Positions 49,501 to 60,077 of a stretch of DNA of 64,000 nt are shown here, in pieces; within the stretch, counting starts at the first letter, position 1; each line of letters begins with the position of its first letter. The stretch covers positions 6,262,001-6,326,000 of the forward strand of contig JAOVFP010000006.1 of NCBI GenBank assembly GCA_025738555.1, written 5' to 3'. The position numbers and the translations under genes are program-made. This DNA is from Cyathus striatus (taxonomy: Eukaryota; Basidiomycota; Agaricomycetes; Agaricales; Nidulariaceae). The notes beneath the pieces are model-generated. The model made no database searches and was not told where the DNA came from. It was given only the letters and a program-made list of their open reading frames with translations.

Positions 49501-50900
49501 GCTACGTTTACGTTTCTGTGATAATTTGGTCAGTGCGATAGCAATTTTAAAATAAATTGTATACAAACCATGGTCTCGTACTGTTCGGTATCTTCGACAA
49601 ATTCACTGCCATCGCTGTCATATACCTTAGTAGGAGAAGGGGGCTCTTGACGGAGTCGCTTGGAAGGGAGATAGTCTTCATCTTCAATTTCCTCAACTGT
49701 AATAGATGAAGGGCGCTTGTTCAAAGTTCTATTCACATAATAAGTATCAGCAACAATTGAAAAGTAGCTATTTACCGTGTTCCCGTAGTCAAAGGTCCAA
49801 ACTTCTCAATAGTAGCAACCGGACCACACTCACTCAATGTTCTATTCAAGCACTGGCTGTCAGTATCAATTATGGAGTGGCTCATAGTAATGACTAACCG
49901 TGTTTCCAAAGTTGAGGTAGCTGAACTATTTCTGTAAAGTAATAATTGTGATAAGCACATGTTAAATTAAATTGATAGGAAACAAATTCATACATCAATT
50001 TTTCGATTTCAGCTACAAGAAGATTGACCTTTATAGCCGCAATATCATATGGGAGCGAGCAAGAATTGACCGCAAAACGAATATAGTCAATGACCAGGTC
50101 CATTCCGAATTGACCACGCTGAATATTCCACAATTTGCCGCAAGTTGTACGAACATCTTCACCAAAAAGTATGTCCATTCGTCGGTTAAAAACACTCCAA
50201 TGGTTGCCAGTAGGAGAAGAAGGAACAGGAATTCCTTTGAATATACGATTAATTGTACCATTCTCCTCTGCTAACGGTACAGAATCTGGAAGCAAAGGAA
50301 TAAGGTTTGAAAGCCTTTCAACTTGGGCAAAGATCGGGTGTAAAGCAGCAGACATCATAGATTTAGTTGGATGGTTAGACCACTGAGACCAAAGATCAGC
50401 GCTCTTTTAAAGCTGGGCTGGTATCACAGAATTTCCGTGTATCTGTAAACTGTCGCATGGTGCAGCTCTTGGCGTTGTGAGCATAAATTCCTTATAATTT
50501 AAAGAGAGCCATACTTATAAGTGATTAGACATATGAGCAAGTATGCATAGATGGTGTCTTGATATCCATATCTTCGATACCAAGAACTGTATAACGAGTC
50601 ATTGACATTGGTACAGTGAAGCAGAGGTGCAAACGGCTACATGATGGGTGATTAGTGCATTGCGCGTTGCCGCGTTGCCCAGCTCCTTAGACCCTGAAAT
50701 TCACGCGGTCCAAAGCTGTGCAAAACCGAAGAGCCGAAGCTGAGCACATAACAGGGCTTACTGCAAAGAAATTTACAACTATATACAACCGTGTGTATAC
50801 TGTATATTTACTGTATACAGGGGTACCCCAGATATATACATAAACATATAGAACTGTAACCGTATATATATGGTTCGTATACTATAGGGTTGGAGCCTTA
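46563..50900 (-). mobile_element. hAT-B: complete hAT transposon
   Basis: 12-bp inverted ends TAAGGCTCCAAC (46567-46578) and its complement (50889-50900), extended by tatagtata words. cctagtg flanks both sides (46556-46562 and 50901-50907), consistent with an 8-bp TSD cctagtg(g/c) made when it inserted across the right end of hAT-A copy 2; three extra bases (cac) on the left leave the exact border uncertain. It carries one intact transposase gene on the minus strand. The 50360-50888 stretch is its 5' noncoding region. Confidence 0.8.
46691..50358 (-). CDS. hAT-B transposase, 13 exons, 979 aa, intact
   Basis: Start ATG 50358; stop TGA 46691-46693. Introns (minus strand): 49993-49932, 49898-49857, 49775-49729, 49568-49516, 49264-49213, 48773-48717, 48522-48437, 48081-47990, 47848-47793, 47693-47635, 47417-47359, 47002-46940; all have GT..AG ends and keep frame (2,940 coding nt). 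Residues 1-213: N-terminal extension of unknown fold ending in acidic sequence; KRKR at 214-217; BED zinc finger with C292/C295 and H327/C331; hAT catalytic Asp in TDTWTT (D454) and TTDNAS (D512); CHIRCIAHVVNL; RWN (657-659); dimerisation motif IPATSVSVERVFS (about 915-928). Cuts and pastes hAT-B and possibly deleted relatives. No stop or frameshift, in contrast to most neighbours. Confidence 0.9.
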
Positions 50901-50904
50901 CCTA

Positions 50905-51760
50905 GTGCCTACCACCCTCAAACGGATGGCTCAACCAAACGTGCCAACCGTACCGTAACACAGATGCTTAGGCAATGTGTAAATGAGAAACAGACAGATT
51001 GGGTATCCCGACTCCCAGCTGTTGAATTTGTGATTAACTCTGCACGCTCAGAAAGTACAGGGTATTCACCCTTCTTCCTTAACACAGGCTGAATGCCTAG
51101 GTCTATGATATGGGACTCTGCTCCTGCCAACGAATACCCCTCAGTTCGCAATTTTGCACTCCAGTGCAAGCTCATACTTATGGCCGCTCATGATAGTGCC
51201 ATAGCCACGCGTGTCAAACAAACACGAGATGCAAACCGTTGTCGACGACCTGAACCTTTTACCGAAGGTGATCTCATTTATATCTCGTCGACTAATATTT
51301 GTTTCCCAAAAGGACTCGCTCGAAAACTTATCCCCAAGTTCATTGGGCCGTATCGGATTCTGAAGGATTTCAAAAACCATTCATTCCGTATCGAGCTGCC
51401 AGCTCATCTCAAGCAATGAAGAGTACACGATGTATTCCATTCCTCCCTCCTTCGTGTTCACATTCTAAATGATGACCATTTATTCCTGGGACGAATGGAC
51501 AATCAGCTCGGTAATTTCGAAGATTCCGAAGGAGAATGGTCCGTGGACTCTATTCTCAGCCACATCGGTTCGAAAGAGGATGCTATGTTTGAAATTAAGT
51601 GGAAAACCGGAGATATTACCTGGTTACCCTACTACCAGATTTCACACCTCGACGTGTTGTCTACTTATCTTGTCCTCATAGGTGCTAAAGACATGGAACT
51701 GGCAACCCTCCTTGTGACGATGAACAAGGTTACGTCAATGAAAAGGAGGCCTTCATTGGG
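50905..51760 (+). pseudogene. pol: Ty3-1 pol, 3' part: integrase end and chromodomain-like region
   Basis: Continues the integrase exactly after the insertion: YHPQTDGSTKRANRTVTQ. The catalytic Glu expected in STER is Lys here. After TGA (51089; NTG.MPRS) comes the C-terminal beta-barrel (RPEPFTEGDLIYISSTN, then KFIGPYRILKD), a second TGA (51417; LKQ.RVHDVFH) and a chromodomain-like part (EWSVDSILSHIGSKEDAMFEIKW, WLPYYQISHL). Both TGAs fit CGA. CpG content is high, unlike the left half. Confidence 0.8.
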
Positions 51761-52657
51761 GCTATTGTACCGCTCACCTATAAAGATGAGCACTTTATCT
51801 CTTTCGTTCATACCACCATCTTCCACTTGCTCGCCTTTAGATTTCAATTTCACCCTCAAATCATGGCTCACCACTTTCGTACTGACATCGACCATCCCTC
51901 GATTACTCGCATCACCGCCTCGCACATCGAAATCATCGACACTGCCAACTCCCAGATCAAATTGCGATGCGGTAATCACCAATTGTTTGAGTATTTAGCG
52001 CACGATAAACACCTTCATGCTCATGGCGCAAATCCCGCGACTGGACCACTTGGATACAATGAATTTGTAACTCTATTCAACAAGGCCACTGTTGGACCAG
52101 CTCGTCTCTCCACCTACGAGGCATCAACCGACACGTTTACCATTACGGAAGAACGTATCAGCAACTCATTCTTCTTTATCCCAGACACTATTCCGTGCAT
52201 TCCCAATAACGTGCCAGCTCCCAGCACCCCGGTCGTCACCCCTCCTGTAGCTCCTGTAGCTGCTATGGCTCCCATTGTTGCCAACACCACCGTTACTGCC
52301 ACCAACAACGAAATCTCTTCCTTGCTCTCTGACCCACAGCAACAAGCTCACATTTTCCGCCTCGCTCTCGACGCTGCTGACCGCCTCGAACGCAACCCCC
52401 AATCTTACCAATGTTGTAAAGCCGATCAAGCTGCACGAGAAGCTGCTAAGCAATCCAATCACGCATCGTCTCCCAAGTTGAACAAAAAGAGGAACAAACC
52501 TAACAAGCCTGCCAGCACATCTTGGGGCTCTACTTTCACCACTCCTCTTCCCACTACCTCGAACACCTCTTGGGGATCCTCCACTTCCTATAACCCGGAC
52601 GATCAGTACCTCACCGACTTCTCCATGGCCAATGGCACCAACTCTGAAGGCAATTAA
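51707..52657 (+). pseudogene. Ty3-1 C-terminal pol extension (~300 aa), joined by a frameshift
   Basis: An open frame through GNPPCDDEQGYVNEKEAF to the stop at 52655-52657. The preceding pol frame (YLVLIGAKDMELA) is one nucleotide out of register near 51700, so this is probably the natural C-terminal continuation of pol; an internal ATG lies at 51863. N-terminal half globular (IEIIDTANSQIKLRCGNHQLF, LGYNEFVTLFNKATVGPARL), middle Pro/Ala/Thr-rich, end basic (KLNKKRNKPNKP) and Ser/Trp-rich. Function unknown. Confidence 0.55.
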
Positions 52658-52686
52658 GACATTCTCTCAAATATCTGGAGGGCGCA

Positions 52687-53049
52687 TGTAACGCCCGTGA
52701 CATAAGAACACACTTGTTATCTCTTTCTCTCTTAGTCCCAGCTCGTTACCATTCCATTTGTTACCATCGTAGTTCCTGTTTCGCTTTCTTTCGCGAGCTC
52801 GTAACCTTTTACCACTCCTTATCCTTATGCTACTTATATTCATTCGCCTTCCCACAAAGGACTCTATATACCGTTGTCTCAAGGGGTACTTACTATATTT
52901 CTTCCGGTCTCGGACCTCCAGAGTAGTATAAAAGACCTCAGAGTAGAACTGCTTCGTCAGTGAATCATATTTCTTTAAACCAGTTATTTCCTCTATCGTG
53001 TGACAGGACACCTAACTGTTACTCTCAATGGTCACAGGCTCCTGCCACA
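52687..53049 (+). repeat. Ty3-1 right LTR (CpG-retaining)
   Basis: TGTAACGCCCG...CCACA with TATAAAAG at 52927-52934. Followed by TSD ctcgc. Confidence 0.9.
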
Positions 53050-53054
53050 CTCGC

Positions 53055-53638
53055 TGTCCTGCTGTCTCGTCAAGCTTGTCTCCGAACACTCTTACCCTCT
53101 CCCACTCCGGCTGAGTCCCTCCAACTAGCACATACACATATGTCCCAATCGAGGTGCTCGTTCTGCTCGATTCACCGACCAGTCACTTCCTCCTCCTCTT
53201 CCTTAACTGCCACTTTACCACTACGCCAACCGCCACAGCTGCGAGCATGAGTACAAGTCATGCCCTTGCGCAACTGCAGGCTGATGTTGGGGACTTGGAT
53301 GCGAAGGATGTATTTCCTGTAGAATTCACGTAACAATTAAACATAATGAAGTGTAAGGATGAAAGCCTCAAATAGGGAGGCATCTTGGGAGTGTCTGACG
53401 AGCGTTCTTCGCAGTGCACGACGTCAAACATAGCCAACACTTGGCTCCTTGACTTTTAGCCCATATACCGACCGTTGTCCAGGACTACTATGTCTACGCC
53501 TACTGAAACATGACCGAAACCGACGCACGCTCTCCACGCTCTACCCCCCCATACTACTTCGTACTCACCCGCACACAGGATCTCCTTACAGCAATCAAGA
53601 TTCAAATGCACAAAACTGGCAACCACATCGCAACACCA
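53055..53638 (+). other. Ty3-1 right flank with short coding-like pieces
   Basis: ATG 53248 opens SHALAQLQADVGDLDAKDVF before a possible intron; the end (YFVLTRTQDLLTAIKIQ, about 53568-53618) aligns with the decayed repeat at 20130 on. Too fragmentary to call. Confidence 0.3.
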
Positions 53639-54757
53639 GTGGCTGTCTTTGCGATTGATCGCTGTCGATAAGCAGCGGGGGTGCACAATGTTTCACCACC
53701 GGGAGCTTGATTGATCGCAATTTGAGTTGGCGCAATCAATGTATTCCTCTGAAATCAATTATAAGTATGTAGTTAGAAATCATTGAATATATAATTGGGA
53801 TCTATCATGTGAAGTACGAAATCATTGAATATAAGTATAGTTAGGATCTATTATCCAAAGTGTGAAATCATTCAATAAACAGAATCAATACTGTGTCCGA
53901 ATTGAAATCAATACCGTAACTGAATCAATAAAAATCAAATCAATGGGAAATGTAATGAATCCTTTCAAATAAATGGTCCCCAACGACGATACCCACGTGT
54001 AAGTAGGGTTTTTAACCATATGTACTTAACCGGTAGGCTATTCGGTCTTGTATAGGCAACGCGCTTCACTTTATTTAACCTCTATTTGACTACTACTACT
54101 ATGGACTTTGTGAAATGAAGCATGTTCCCTTATGTCTTCATGTACACATTGCCACAGTAGTTCAATACATGATTAAGCTAAATATGAGTTCTAACATTAT
54201 TTAGTGTTTAAATACAATAATTTTATAAATTATCTAGCAGGAAACATGTAGATGAAGGGGAAGGAACACAGAAGTCTTTATTTCACAAAGTCCGTAGTAG
54301 TGGTAGTCAAATAGAGGTTAAATAAAGTGAAGCGCATTATCTATACAAGACCGAATAGCCTACCAGTTAAGTACATATGGTTAAAAACCCTACTTACACG
54401 TGGGTATCGTCGTTGGGGACCATTTATTTGAAAGGATTCATTACATTTCCCATTGATTTGATTTTTATTGATTCAGTTACGGTATTGATTTCAATTCGGA
54501 CACAGTATTGATTCTGTTTATTGAATGATTTCACACTTTGGATAATAGATCCTAACTATACTTATATTCAATGATTTCGTACTTCACATGATAGATCCCA
54601 ATTATATATTCAATGATTTCTAACTACATACTTATAATTGATTTCAGAGGAATACATTGATTGCGCCAACTCAAATTGCGATCAATCAAGCTCCCGGTGG
54701 TGAAACATTGCGCACCCCCGCTGCTTACCGACAGCGATCAATCACAATGATAGCCAC
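53639..54757. mobile_element. Foldback element, two ~480-bp inverted arms
   Basis: The left arm (53639-about 54115) is the inverted complement of the right arm (about 54270-54757), with only scattered differences seen (cgataagcagcggggg versus cggtaagcagcggggg). The 150-nt centre differs. It interrupts a repeat whose uninterrupted relative is at 20130-20590. A single decayed arm lies at 21110-21600. No ORF; TSD not clear. Confidence 0.8.
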
Positions 54758-54764
54758 GACTCAT

Positions 54765-55090
54765 CGCAAGAACATTCTTTCCTCGGGAGCATACTCGGCT
54801 CGTTCGGCGTTGAGTTTATAAAGAGCATGACCCCCATCGAGTGATACGCCGAGCTCGTATAAGCAGAGTGTCTGTACGAAAAGGCCTTACTGGGCATTGT
54901 GTATCCGGGGATTGGTTTGCTTTCATAAAGAGGCGTATGTGTCTTCTCTTTCTCCTTCTACTCGGCATCCTATACTTATGCATCACCCTTAGAATATGCC
55001 ATCTCCTTTTCTCGAATCTCACAGCAGCGGACGCTGCCCACCCAGAAGGCTACGACCCCTCCATCAACGTGCACTTCCGAAGTTGTGTCA
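54765..55090 (+). pseudogene. Right half of the old coding-like repeat
   Basis: Reads FGVEFIKSMTPIE.YAELV.AECLY, then EKALLGIVYPGIGLLS, with stops, and aligns with 20260-20580. CpGs are kept here. Family not recognised. Confidence 0.45.
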
Positions 55091-55444
55091 ATCTGGACGC
55101 GGGAATGTGCGATATCATACTTGGTATGACTCGTGAACGACTAGTCACGCTAGTGGTGTTATTTGAATATCGTGGCAATCGCACGAGGGCGCTGGGACTA
55201 TTAGGGGAAGTCAAACCTGGCGATACAAAAATACGATACGATCGAACGGCGAAACGATACAACTTCCCACGGATACAGCTGAAGGGTTCAATTCGTGTAT
55301 CGTTGCGAGATCCAAGTAAATGCTCAGTCGGCGATTCGGAATTTGAAATTTCCCGTCGCTGTGCGTTCCGCGTCGCTCACCGACACCGATATTTATATTA
55401 CTTTTACATTGTAATTGTTCTATGTACAGTACAATCCCTAATAC
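55091..55444. other. Spacer with open frame of no known family
   Basis: A frame runs to 55452 (ILGMTRERLVTLVVLFEYRGNRTRALGL); no start context or domain convinces. Confidence 0.2.
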
Positions 55445-55985
55445 ATGGCTGAGCTCCCCCTTTCTCTCGTTAACACATCGTCTGGAACTCAACAACCACT
55501 TCAATCTCTTGAAGAACAGCTCTTGTCCGTAAGAGCTACTCTGGATGCCACTAAACCAGGCAAACCCCCAGCCTCTGCTCAAGCTCATACGAACACCAAG
55601 GCTGGAAAGGAGAACTCAATTCCTACTCAACCTCCGGCTTAAGGAAAAGGTGGCATCGCAGACTCTGGTGTTCATGAATCTGTACGGTGTGTGTATTCCT
55701 TATCTATTGATGCATTATACTCAATTCCCTTCTCGTAGGTGGTCTGACCCTAAGAATTTTCATCTTACCGACTCCCTCTTGTCACGGATTGAAGAAAATG
55801 TATCCTATCGTCGGATGTTTGGCTTCAAGCCAATTGAGATTGATGGTGCTACGAAACGAACAAGCCTCACTATTATCCAGGCATGCCGGGAGAGCATTCC
55901 AATGGTCTTCCCCGGAACTTTGATGTCTGCAGAAAAGATTGAGAAGCTTTCACTTGCCTTTAAAGCTCGTATAATGCTTCTTTAA
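55445..55985 (+). pseudogene. Small two-exon gene remnant, possible Myb/SANT-like protein
   Basis: ATG 55445 (AELPLSLVNTSSGTQQPLQS) runs to TAA at 55640-55642, continues in frame (GKGGIADSGVHESVR), is spliced over a 52-nt intron (55687-55738) and resumes WSDPKNFHLTDSLLSRIEEN to the stop at 55983-55985. The second exon has the spacing of a short helical DNA-binding domain of Agaricomycete proteins, but this is a weak resemblance. One premature TAA makes it a likely pseudogene, unless splicing avoids the stop. Confidence 0.3.
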
Positions 55986-56049
55986 TTGTTCTTTATAAAT
56001 TTCATGTATCTACTTCCCCCCAATCAAGTGAAAATTATCCCCCTTTCTA

Positions 56050-56118
56050 GACACCTTAGAACATCCAAGGTCAAACAGATATTCACCAACTCACTTACTA
56101 ATTTCATTGTTTAGGCGT
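56050..56118 (-). repeat. Fragment of dispersed repeat R1
   Basis: The reverse complement matches 15763-15830 (gcctaaacaaagaaattt...tgttctaagg). Truncated. Confidence 0.6.
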
Positions 56119-56151
56119 TAACCCACCCCTCACCTCTACAGAATAAATCGA

Positions 56152-56275
56152 TCGCAGGCACTTTGGCATTGCTCTGGCATTGCCGTGACGTTGCGGTGCG
56201 AGAATTGACGTTGCCAGTGAGGCAACGTCACGTCAACGTCAAATTACAGGGCAACGTCAAATTCTAGTAGCCCGG
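56152..56275 (+). repeat. GCAACGTCA element, CpG-intact copy
   Basis: Contains the inverted pair TGACGTTGCC (56206-56215) and GGCAACGTCA (56221-56230) plus further aacgtca words. About eleven of its twelve CpGs are mutated in the 19.6-kb copy. Confidence 0.75.
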
Positions 56276-56279
56276 TACA

Positions 56280-56920
56280 GAATAGTGGTGGCGAGAGGCC
56301 AATTCTACGGTTGACGAATTGACTGCTCTAGCCTCTATAACAGCATTTAGTAATATGCGCTATTACTAGAACTACGAATTTTTGAAAGGAATGTAGAACG
56401 CGGTATACATCCCTCTGCAGACCGGGTTTTTCTGCTATAAAATGTTCCCGGGTGGTAAGTATCAATAAAATAGCACCGCAATGCAGCTATAGATGTATAT
56501 CAAGGGGTGATAAGTAATCTTTGAAACCCGAGTACGATAAGGTAAGAGCATAAACCGAACAATGTCCACGATAGTGGTACTAGTTTGATATCCCGCCTCC
56601 TCTACTCCTCCCTATATGTTGCTGAAGCTCCAGATATGTGTATGACAGAAACATTATCGCTACTATTCAGCAACCATGAATTATGTCTGTTTAAGCATGC
56701 TTCTTCAAATATAGAGCCATGAGAAAAGAGGATACTTAACATCAATAACATATGACGGATCAGAAAATGGTGATACCATCAAGCGCACTGCTGTTAATCT
56801 CGTAACTACATTGTTCCATCAGAAACCTATTCTGATGTCCAGCATCATACACTTCTTAATATGTCACCTCAGAAATACTTAAGAACGGCCCAACAGTACA
56901 GCTGTGACGCTCAACTGTTG
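56280..56920. other. Upstream region of the membrane protein gene
   Basis: No repeat or coding signal; probably holds the promoter of the downstream gene, though no clear TATA box is near 56923. Confidence 0.35.
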
Positions 56921-56922
56921 GC

Positions 56923-58818
56923 ATGGATCGGAATCCTATATTGGTCCCTGTGTATTCATCTCTCCCGCTCAAAGAGGATGTCGGAGACAGTCAGAGGTAA
57001 GTCAACTAAATTATTCACGCTCATAAACATCATTAATTCGCTCTCATGCTAGCATCAAAGCACCCCTAGTAAGGAAATCCAGCTCACCATCCAATTGGGT
57101 GTTTCTCGCTAGCTGGGTTTTTTTTGTGATCCTCGAATCACTATATTTGTTGCTTGCCAAGTTCGCACTAGGCGGAATCCAGTTAAACGTATCGCAAGAA
57201 CGCCAATTAGAGCTGAAGGCAGTCTCCGTTATAATCACCATTCTTTGGCAAAGGGTTGCTACCTTTCCAATACAAAGTTTGGTCACTAGCATATATAGTG
57301 GTGAATGGCACTACCAATTCCATCAATCTGGAGATATCGTTCCTGGAGAAACGGACAAGGTCTCCACCCTCAGTTCCAGCATCCTGGACTACACTTCATA
57401 TTTTTTCTCGAAGAGAGCAAGCCGAACGTTTCGCGTTGCAGTCGTTCTTTCTCTTGTGTTGCAGCTTTTGACTGGGATAGCACCAGCTGCTATCGGCGTC
57501 GCAGTTGTACCTGTCCAAATGGTTAGGAATCTGGCTATTGCCAACTTGACTATTGGATCCAACGAAACTGATCCCTACTATTCCAACATTATTCCGCTTG
57601 TAACTTCACGTGCAGTAGCAATAACTCGAATGGAGCAGTTGGATCGTGAACCTTTTCAATACACTACATCGGAAAATTACATTATTCCTACACCCGTTAT
57701 AGTGGCATATATACAATCAGGATCCGATGTTTGGGTAGGAGACATCACGTACGGAACTGATGTTGTTCAATTTAATTTCAGCTGCAACTGGGTGCTGCCG
57801 GAGAGCTATTCCAATGACTCAGTGCTCATTGCGGGAATGAACTGGACTGTATATCAGTTTCCTGGTGCTGAAGTTTTTTCGAATTCTGACAATCCAATGA
57901 GGTTTACATCAGGTAAGATTCGATTTCACTGGGTGAGATTGTAGTGTAATCTTAGTAATGTGCTATCTAGGCATATTTCCGTTAATCCCGATGTCGAACA
58001 AGTCATCGACATTCATGCCCGTAAACGAAACTAACCTGTCTGTGTATCTCTTCGCGGGGGGGAATTCAACTTATGGCAGCACGACAGCTGGGAATGCTAC
58101 TAACAGCTTCGGCCTAAATCTTGATGGTATTCCAACGACTGCGAATCTGTTCAGCGATTTCTCGGGTCCGAATGGTAGAATGTTCACTTCCCCGTCGTTT
58201 TCCCTGCTAGTCTGTGACCCTCGTACAAATCTCTACAGTCAAAAGGTCGGATACAGTCTTGATATCCTAGACGTCAAATTGGACAATTCTACCCCAGTCG
58301 GAAATATCCCACAAGATGTTTCTAACATTATATTCTCTACATCGATGCTTGACACAGTTACAGTAATGGATGAAGCAGACGGAATATCCGCGTCCAATGT
58401 GTTCCTCACTCGCACAGCCACTGCATTATTCTTGTCAGAATCTTCTTTCAGCGGTATTCCAGGGGATGCTTCAGTCCAGCCTTTCTCTCTAGATCGGATT
58501 AACAAGAATATGAATGCGTATTTCCATTCCTCGTCCAAAGCTTTTACAGACGGATATAGATTTACCCGTAATACAGATGTCGCGAACAAGCCTATAATTC
58601 AGAGTGCAAGCCATTCATGGCTGACTGTGGATGCCAGTCAGGATGTCGAGTCAACTCTTGCATTGGTCGGAAGTTATGATACTTTCGTTGCCACTCTTGT
58701 GTTGACAGTTCTGGTAGAACTACTTATACCGTACCTTTCTAGAGGGTGGAGGCGGGAAAAAGGGTATTCGTTTACGTTAGATAGTTTGTCGAAGGCGAGG
58801 TTAATGAAAGACTTGTAA
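56923..58818 (+). CDS. Multi-pass membrane glycoprotein of unknown function, 3 exons, 593 aa
   Basis: Exons 56923-56996, 57053-57912 and 57971-58818; introns of 56 and 58 nt (GTAAGT..TAG, GTAAGA..TAG) keep frame. The cytoplasmic-looking N-terminus has acidic/dileucine-like features (SSLPLKEDV). Hydrophobic segments lie at about residues 41-63, 76-100 and 145-172. A large, probably extracellular region of about 370 residues carries at least nine N-x-S/T sequons (NLTI, NETD, NFSC, NDSV, NWTV, NKSS, NLSV, NSTY, NATN). One span near the end (TFVATLVLTVLVELLIPYL) precedes a basic tail. This architecture is seen in lineage-specific Agaricomycete membrane proteins; I know no assigned role. The start was chosen because only this ATG joins in frame through the first intron. 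It is the only clearly intact host-type gene here. Confidence 0.8.
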
Positions 58819-60075
58819 AATGCGCATTGGTAAACTTCCAAAAGACACAAAGACAGTAGTAGACAAGTAGTGGACCATGTTATAAATTAATGTATTTGAT
58901 TTTTACTTACATCTCTACCTTCGCCCCAGGACGATGTCGCTGTAACCATAAAAGCTTCACTGAACAAGCCATAGTCTATACACATCTGGCACACGACTTT
59001 ATTGTGACCTGCAAAATTCAGCTAAAACTGGTTGCAATATGTTTGCATTTTGCTATGCGCAAAACAAAAGCAAAAATTATAAATTAAAATTACTATGTAT
59101 AAAAGGAAATTAACCCCAGTTTTGCGGTGATCAAACCTCAAAATGGTTACGGCTGTCAAAATCAGTACAAAATGCAAACATGTTGCATGAGTTTTGCCAC
59201 GGTTCGCTACTCGCAAAAAAGTTGGGTGCCAGGAGTGATAGTGTGGGGTATACATTGGAGACATTCGGTCCAATGACTCCGATCTCGCTGGCTCGCGTTG
59301 GGCTCACGTGGACACACGCACAGACCACGCGAGCATTTTTTGTTGGCCATTGCCAATTGCGCCGAGCTCGACGTTTTCAGAAAGACATCCATAAGTACTC
59401 GAATTCGCATGAAAGTACGAACATAACAAAGTGTGAGAAGAATATACCTAGGCCTCAAGCTCTCAGATCTCCCAGTCAAAAGTCACGCAAGCGCCGTTGT
59501 TTATGGATAACTTCGAGGTGGTGGTATACTCTATCGGTACTTTCTCTAGTCCAGCTAACTATCAGATCGAAGCACGGCCCACTTTCCTGGTGAAAACCAC
59601 AATCTTCAGTTCCTCTTCTGTCTTGTTTTTATTAATGTCTGCTGCTTTGTCTCGAACCGAACGACTGGTGCAGGATAAACGATAAGCAGTCAGAACGACC
59701 TGAGATCCTGCTGTCTCGTCCTATTATAATGTCTGTCGTCGTTTTACGCCTTGAAATTTACGCTTATATTATATCAGTGCAGTGGATATCGTTGGTGAGT
59801 AAGACTTCTTTCCTACTTCGCAAGAAAAGTGGGTTTCATGTAGCCGGCATTTAGTTACTAATTATATGATGTTCAACTTGTACAACACGTACAAACTTGT
59901 GTTATCGATTGATTGTCAATGAACAGATTGATAACAACTACCATCTCATACCATCCAAGGTGAATCCGTGAGCACAGGTTATATGTTGATCTTAAGAGCA
60001 ATAACTGGTATCTAGGAAGCCACTGCTCTCATTTTGATATGCGAGTTCCAATCGAATAAACGGGCCTACAGGAAA
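58819..60075. other. Mostly unassigned; contains a short duplicated block
   Basis: 59246-59308 (ggggtatacattggagacat...ctcgctggctcgcgttggg) recurs with transitions at 61079-61137. Downstream short frames (59497-59685, DNFEVVVYSIGTFSSPANYQ) may be an exon of an unrecognised gene. Nothing else supported. Confidence 0.3.
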
Positions 60076-60077
60076 TC

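Larger units (their letters stand above)
29587..53049 (+). mobile_element. Ty3-1: full-length Ty3/gypsy retrotransposon split by nested insertions
   Basis: Identical-length LTRs (363 bp; TGTAA...CCACA) lie at 29587-29949 and 52687-53049, with a matching 5-bp TSD ctcgc (29582-29586 and 53050-53054). Gag, protease, RT, RNase H and the first part of integrase lie in 30154-38420. Integrase, chromodomain-like region and C-terminal extension resume at 50905-52657. Without the two insertions the element is about 9.5 kb. Its left half is CpG-decayed and full of stops; its right half is not. No tRNA-type primer site is visible after the left LTR. Confidence 0.9.

Noticed and set aside
51863..52657. 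env-like gene in Ty3-1
   Set aside because: No signal peptide or membrane span; it reads as a C-terminal continuation of pol after a one-base shift.
54841..55452. 203-residue plus-strand frame
   Set aside because: Its first half is an out-of-frame reading of the old repeat shared with 20.3 kb; the remainder matches nothing and has no intron or start support.
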